From positions 62,001 through 126,000 of the forward strand of contig NZ_FOSL01000010.1 of NCBI RefSeq assembly GCF_900114255.1: a DNA stretch of 64,000 bases. The letters run 5' to 3'. This DNA comes from Neomesorhizobium albiziae (GTDB taxonomy: Bacteria; Pseudomonadota; Alphaproteobacteria; Rhizobiales; Rhizobiaceae). Each line of letters opens with the position of its first letter. Position 1 is the first letter of the stretch. Positions 63,975 to 64,000 of this stretch are shown piece by piece. The position numbers and the translations under genes were made by a program. The notes below the pieces were generated by a model. That model was not told where the DNA came from. It was given only the letters and a program-made list of their open reading frames with translations, and did no database searches.

Positions 63975-64000
63975 ATGAACGTGCAGAAGATCTACACCGC
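63975..64000 (+). CDS. First codons of the next gene, partial
   Basis: GGAGG is followed four to five bases later by ATG AAC GTG CAG AAG ATC TAC ACC. Only eight complete codons are inside the window, so the product cannot be named. Confidence 0.5.

Overview
The window is high-GC, gene-dense chromosomal DNA from an alphaproteobacterium of the order Hyphomicrobiales (Rhizobiales), most like Mesorhizobium or a close Phyllobacteriaceae relative. The reasons are the gene order mutS / malic enzyme-phosphotransacetylase fusion / olsB / hybrid kinase, the cluster lptC-lptA-lptB-rpoN-hpf-ptsN, the block grpE / hrcA / rph / rdgB / hemW, and several families of short dispersed intergenic repeats typical of rhizobia. 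I saw no rRNA, tRNA, CRISPR array, insertion sequence or prophage. Almost everything looks like core chromosome with small accessory insertions.

Layout. 1-10 kb: a DyP-type peroxidase with a small partner gene, the nitrogen-sensing pair glnK-amtB behind a sigma-54-like promoter, a TesB thioesterase, a UbiH-family hydroxylase, an orphan TIR-like protein with a C-terminal beta-rich domain (possible anti-phage effector), OsmC and periplasmic MsrA. 10-14.5 kb: eight co-directional minus-strand genes (GST, ArsR, two AHSA1/SRPBCC proteins, three RibD-C/DHFR-like reductases, GST) behind a palindromic operator candidate. 14.5-16.2 kb: a divergent alpha/beta hydrolase and HxlR regulator with repeated operator-like sites. 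16-27 kb: mutS, maeB, a 0.9 kb gene-poor gap with structured DNA, a YjbR protein, olsB, a hybrid histidine kinase and an AcuI-like reductase. 27-34 kb: lspA overlapping an rRNA methyltransferase, a second methyltransferase, small membrane proteins, a HAD phosphatase, an ornithine cyclodeaminase homologue, lapA-like, ihfB and sppA. 35-41 kb: LPS transport genes, sigma-54, hibernation factor and nitrogen PTS IIA. 41-52 kb: small heat shock protein, nucleoside hydrolase, exporter, ribokinase, a four-gene spore-coat-U/chaperone cluster, an Ada-like regulator/repair protein, nth, CysZ-like and a PfkB kinase. 52-58.5 kb: a VapBC module between direct repeats, then grpE, hrcA, rph, rdgB and hemW. 58.5-64 kb: a short second FtsZ, an orphan Bug-type binding protein, rsmI, a YraN-family gene, a Tat-exported cyclase and the first codons of one more gene.

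Functional themes are nitrogen control (GlnK, AmtB, RpoN, PtsN), envelope building (LptABC, LspA, OlsB, CysZ-like), stress and proteostasis (GrpE, HrcA, Hsp20, OsmC, MsrA, HPF) and nucleic-acid repair or sanitation (MutS, Nth, Ada-like, RdgB). The most unusual single items are the TIR plus beta-domain protein at 6942-7871, the eight-gene detoxification-like operon at 10078-14486, the VapBC cassette flanked by repeats, the usher-less spore-coat-U cluster, the truncated FtsZ, and the structured intergenic region at about 21900-22270. All family assignments were made by reading motifs in the translated sequence; no database search was run.
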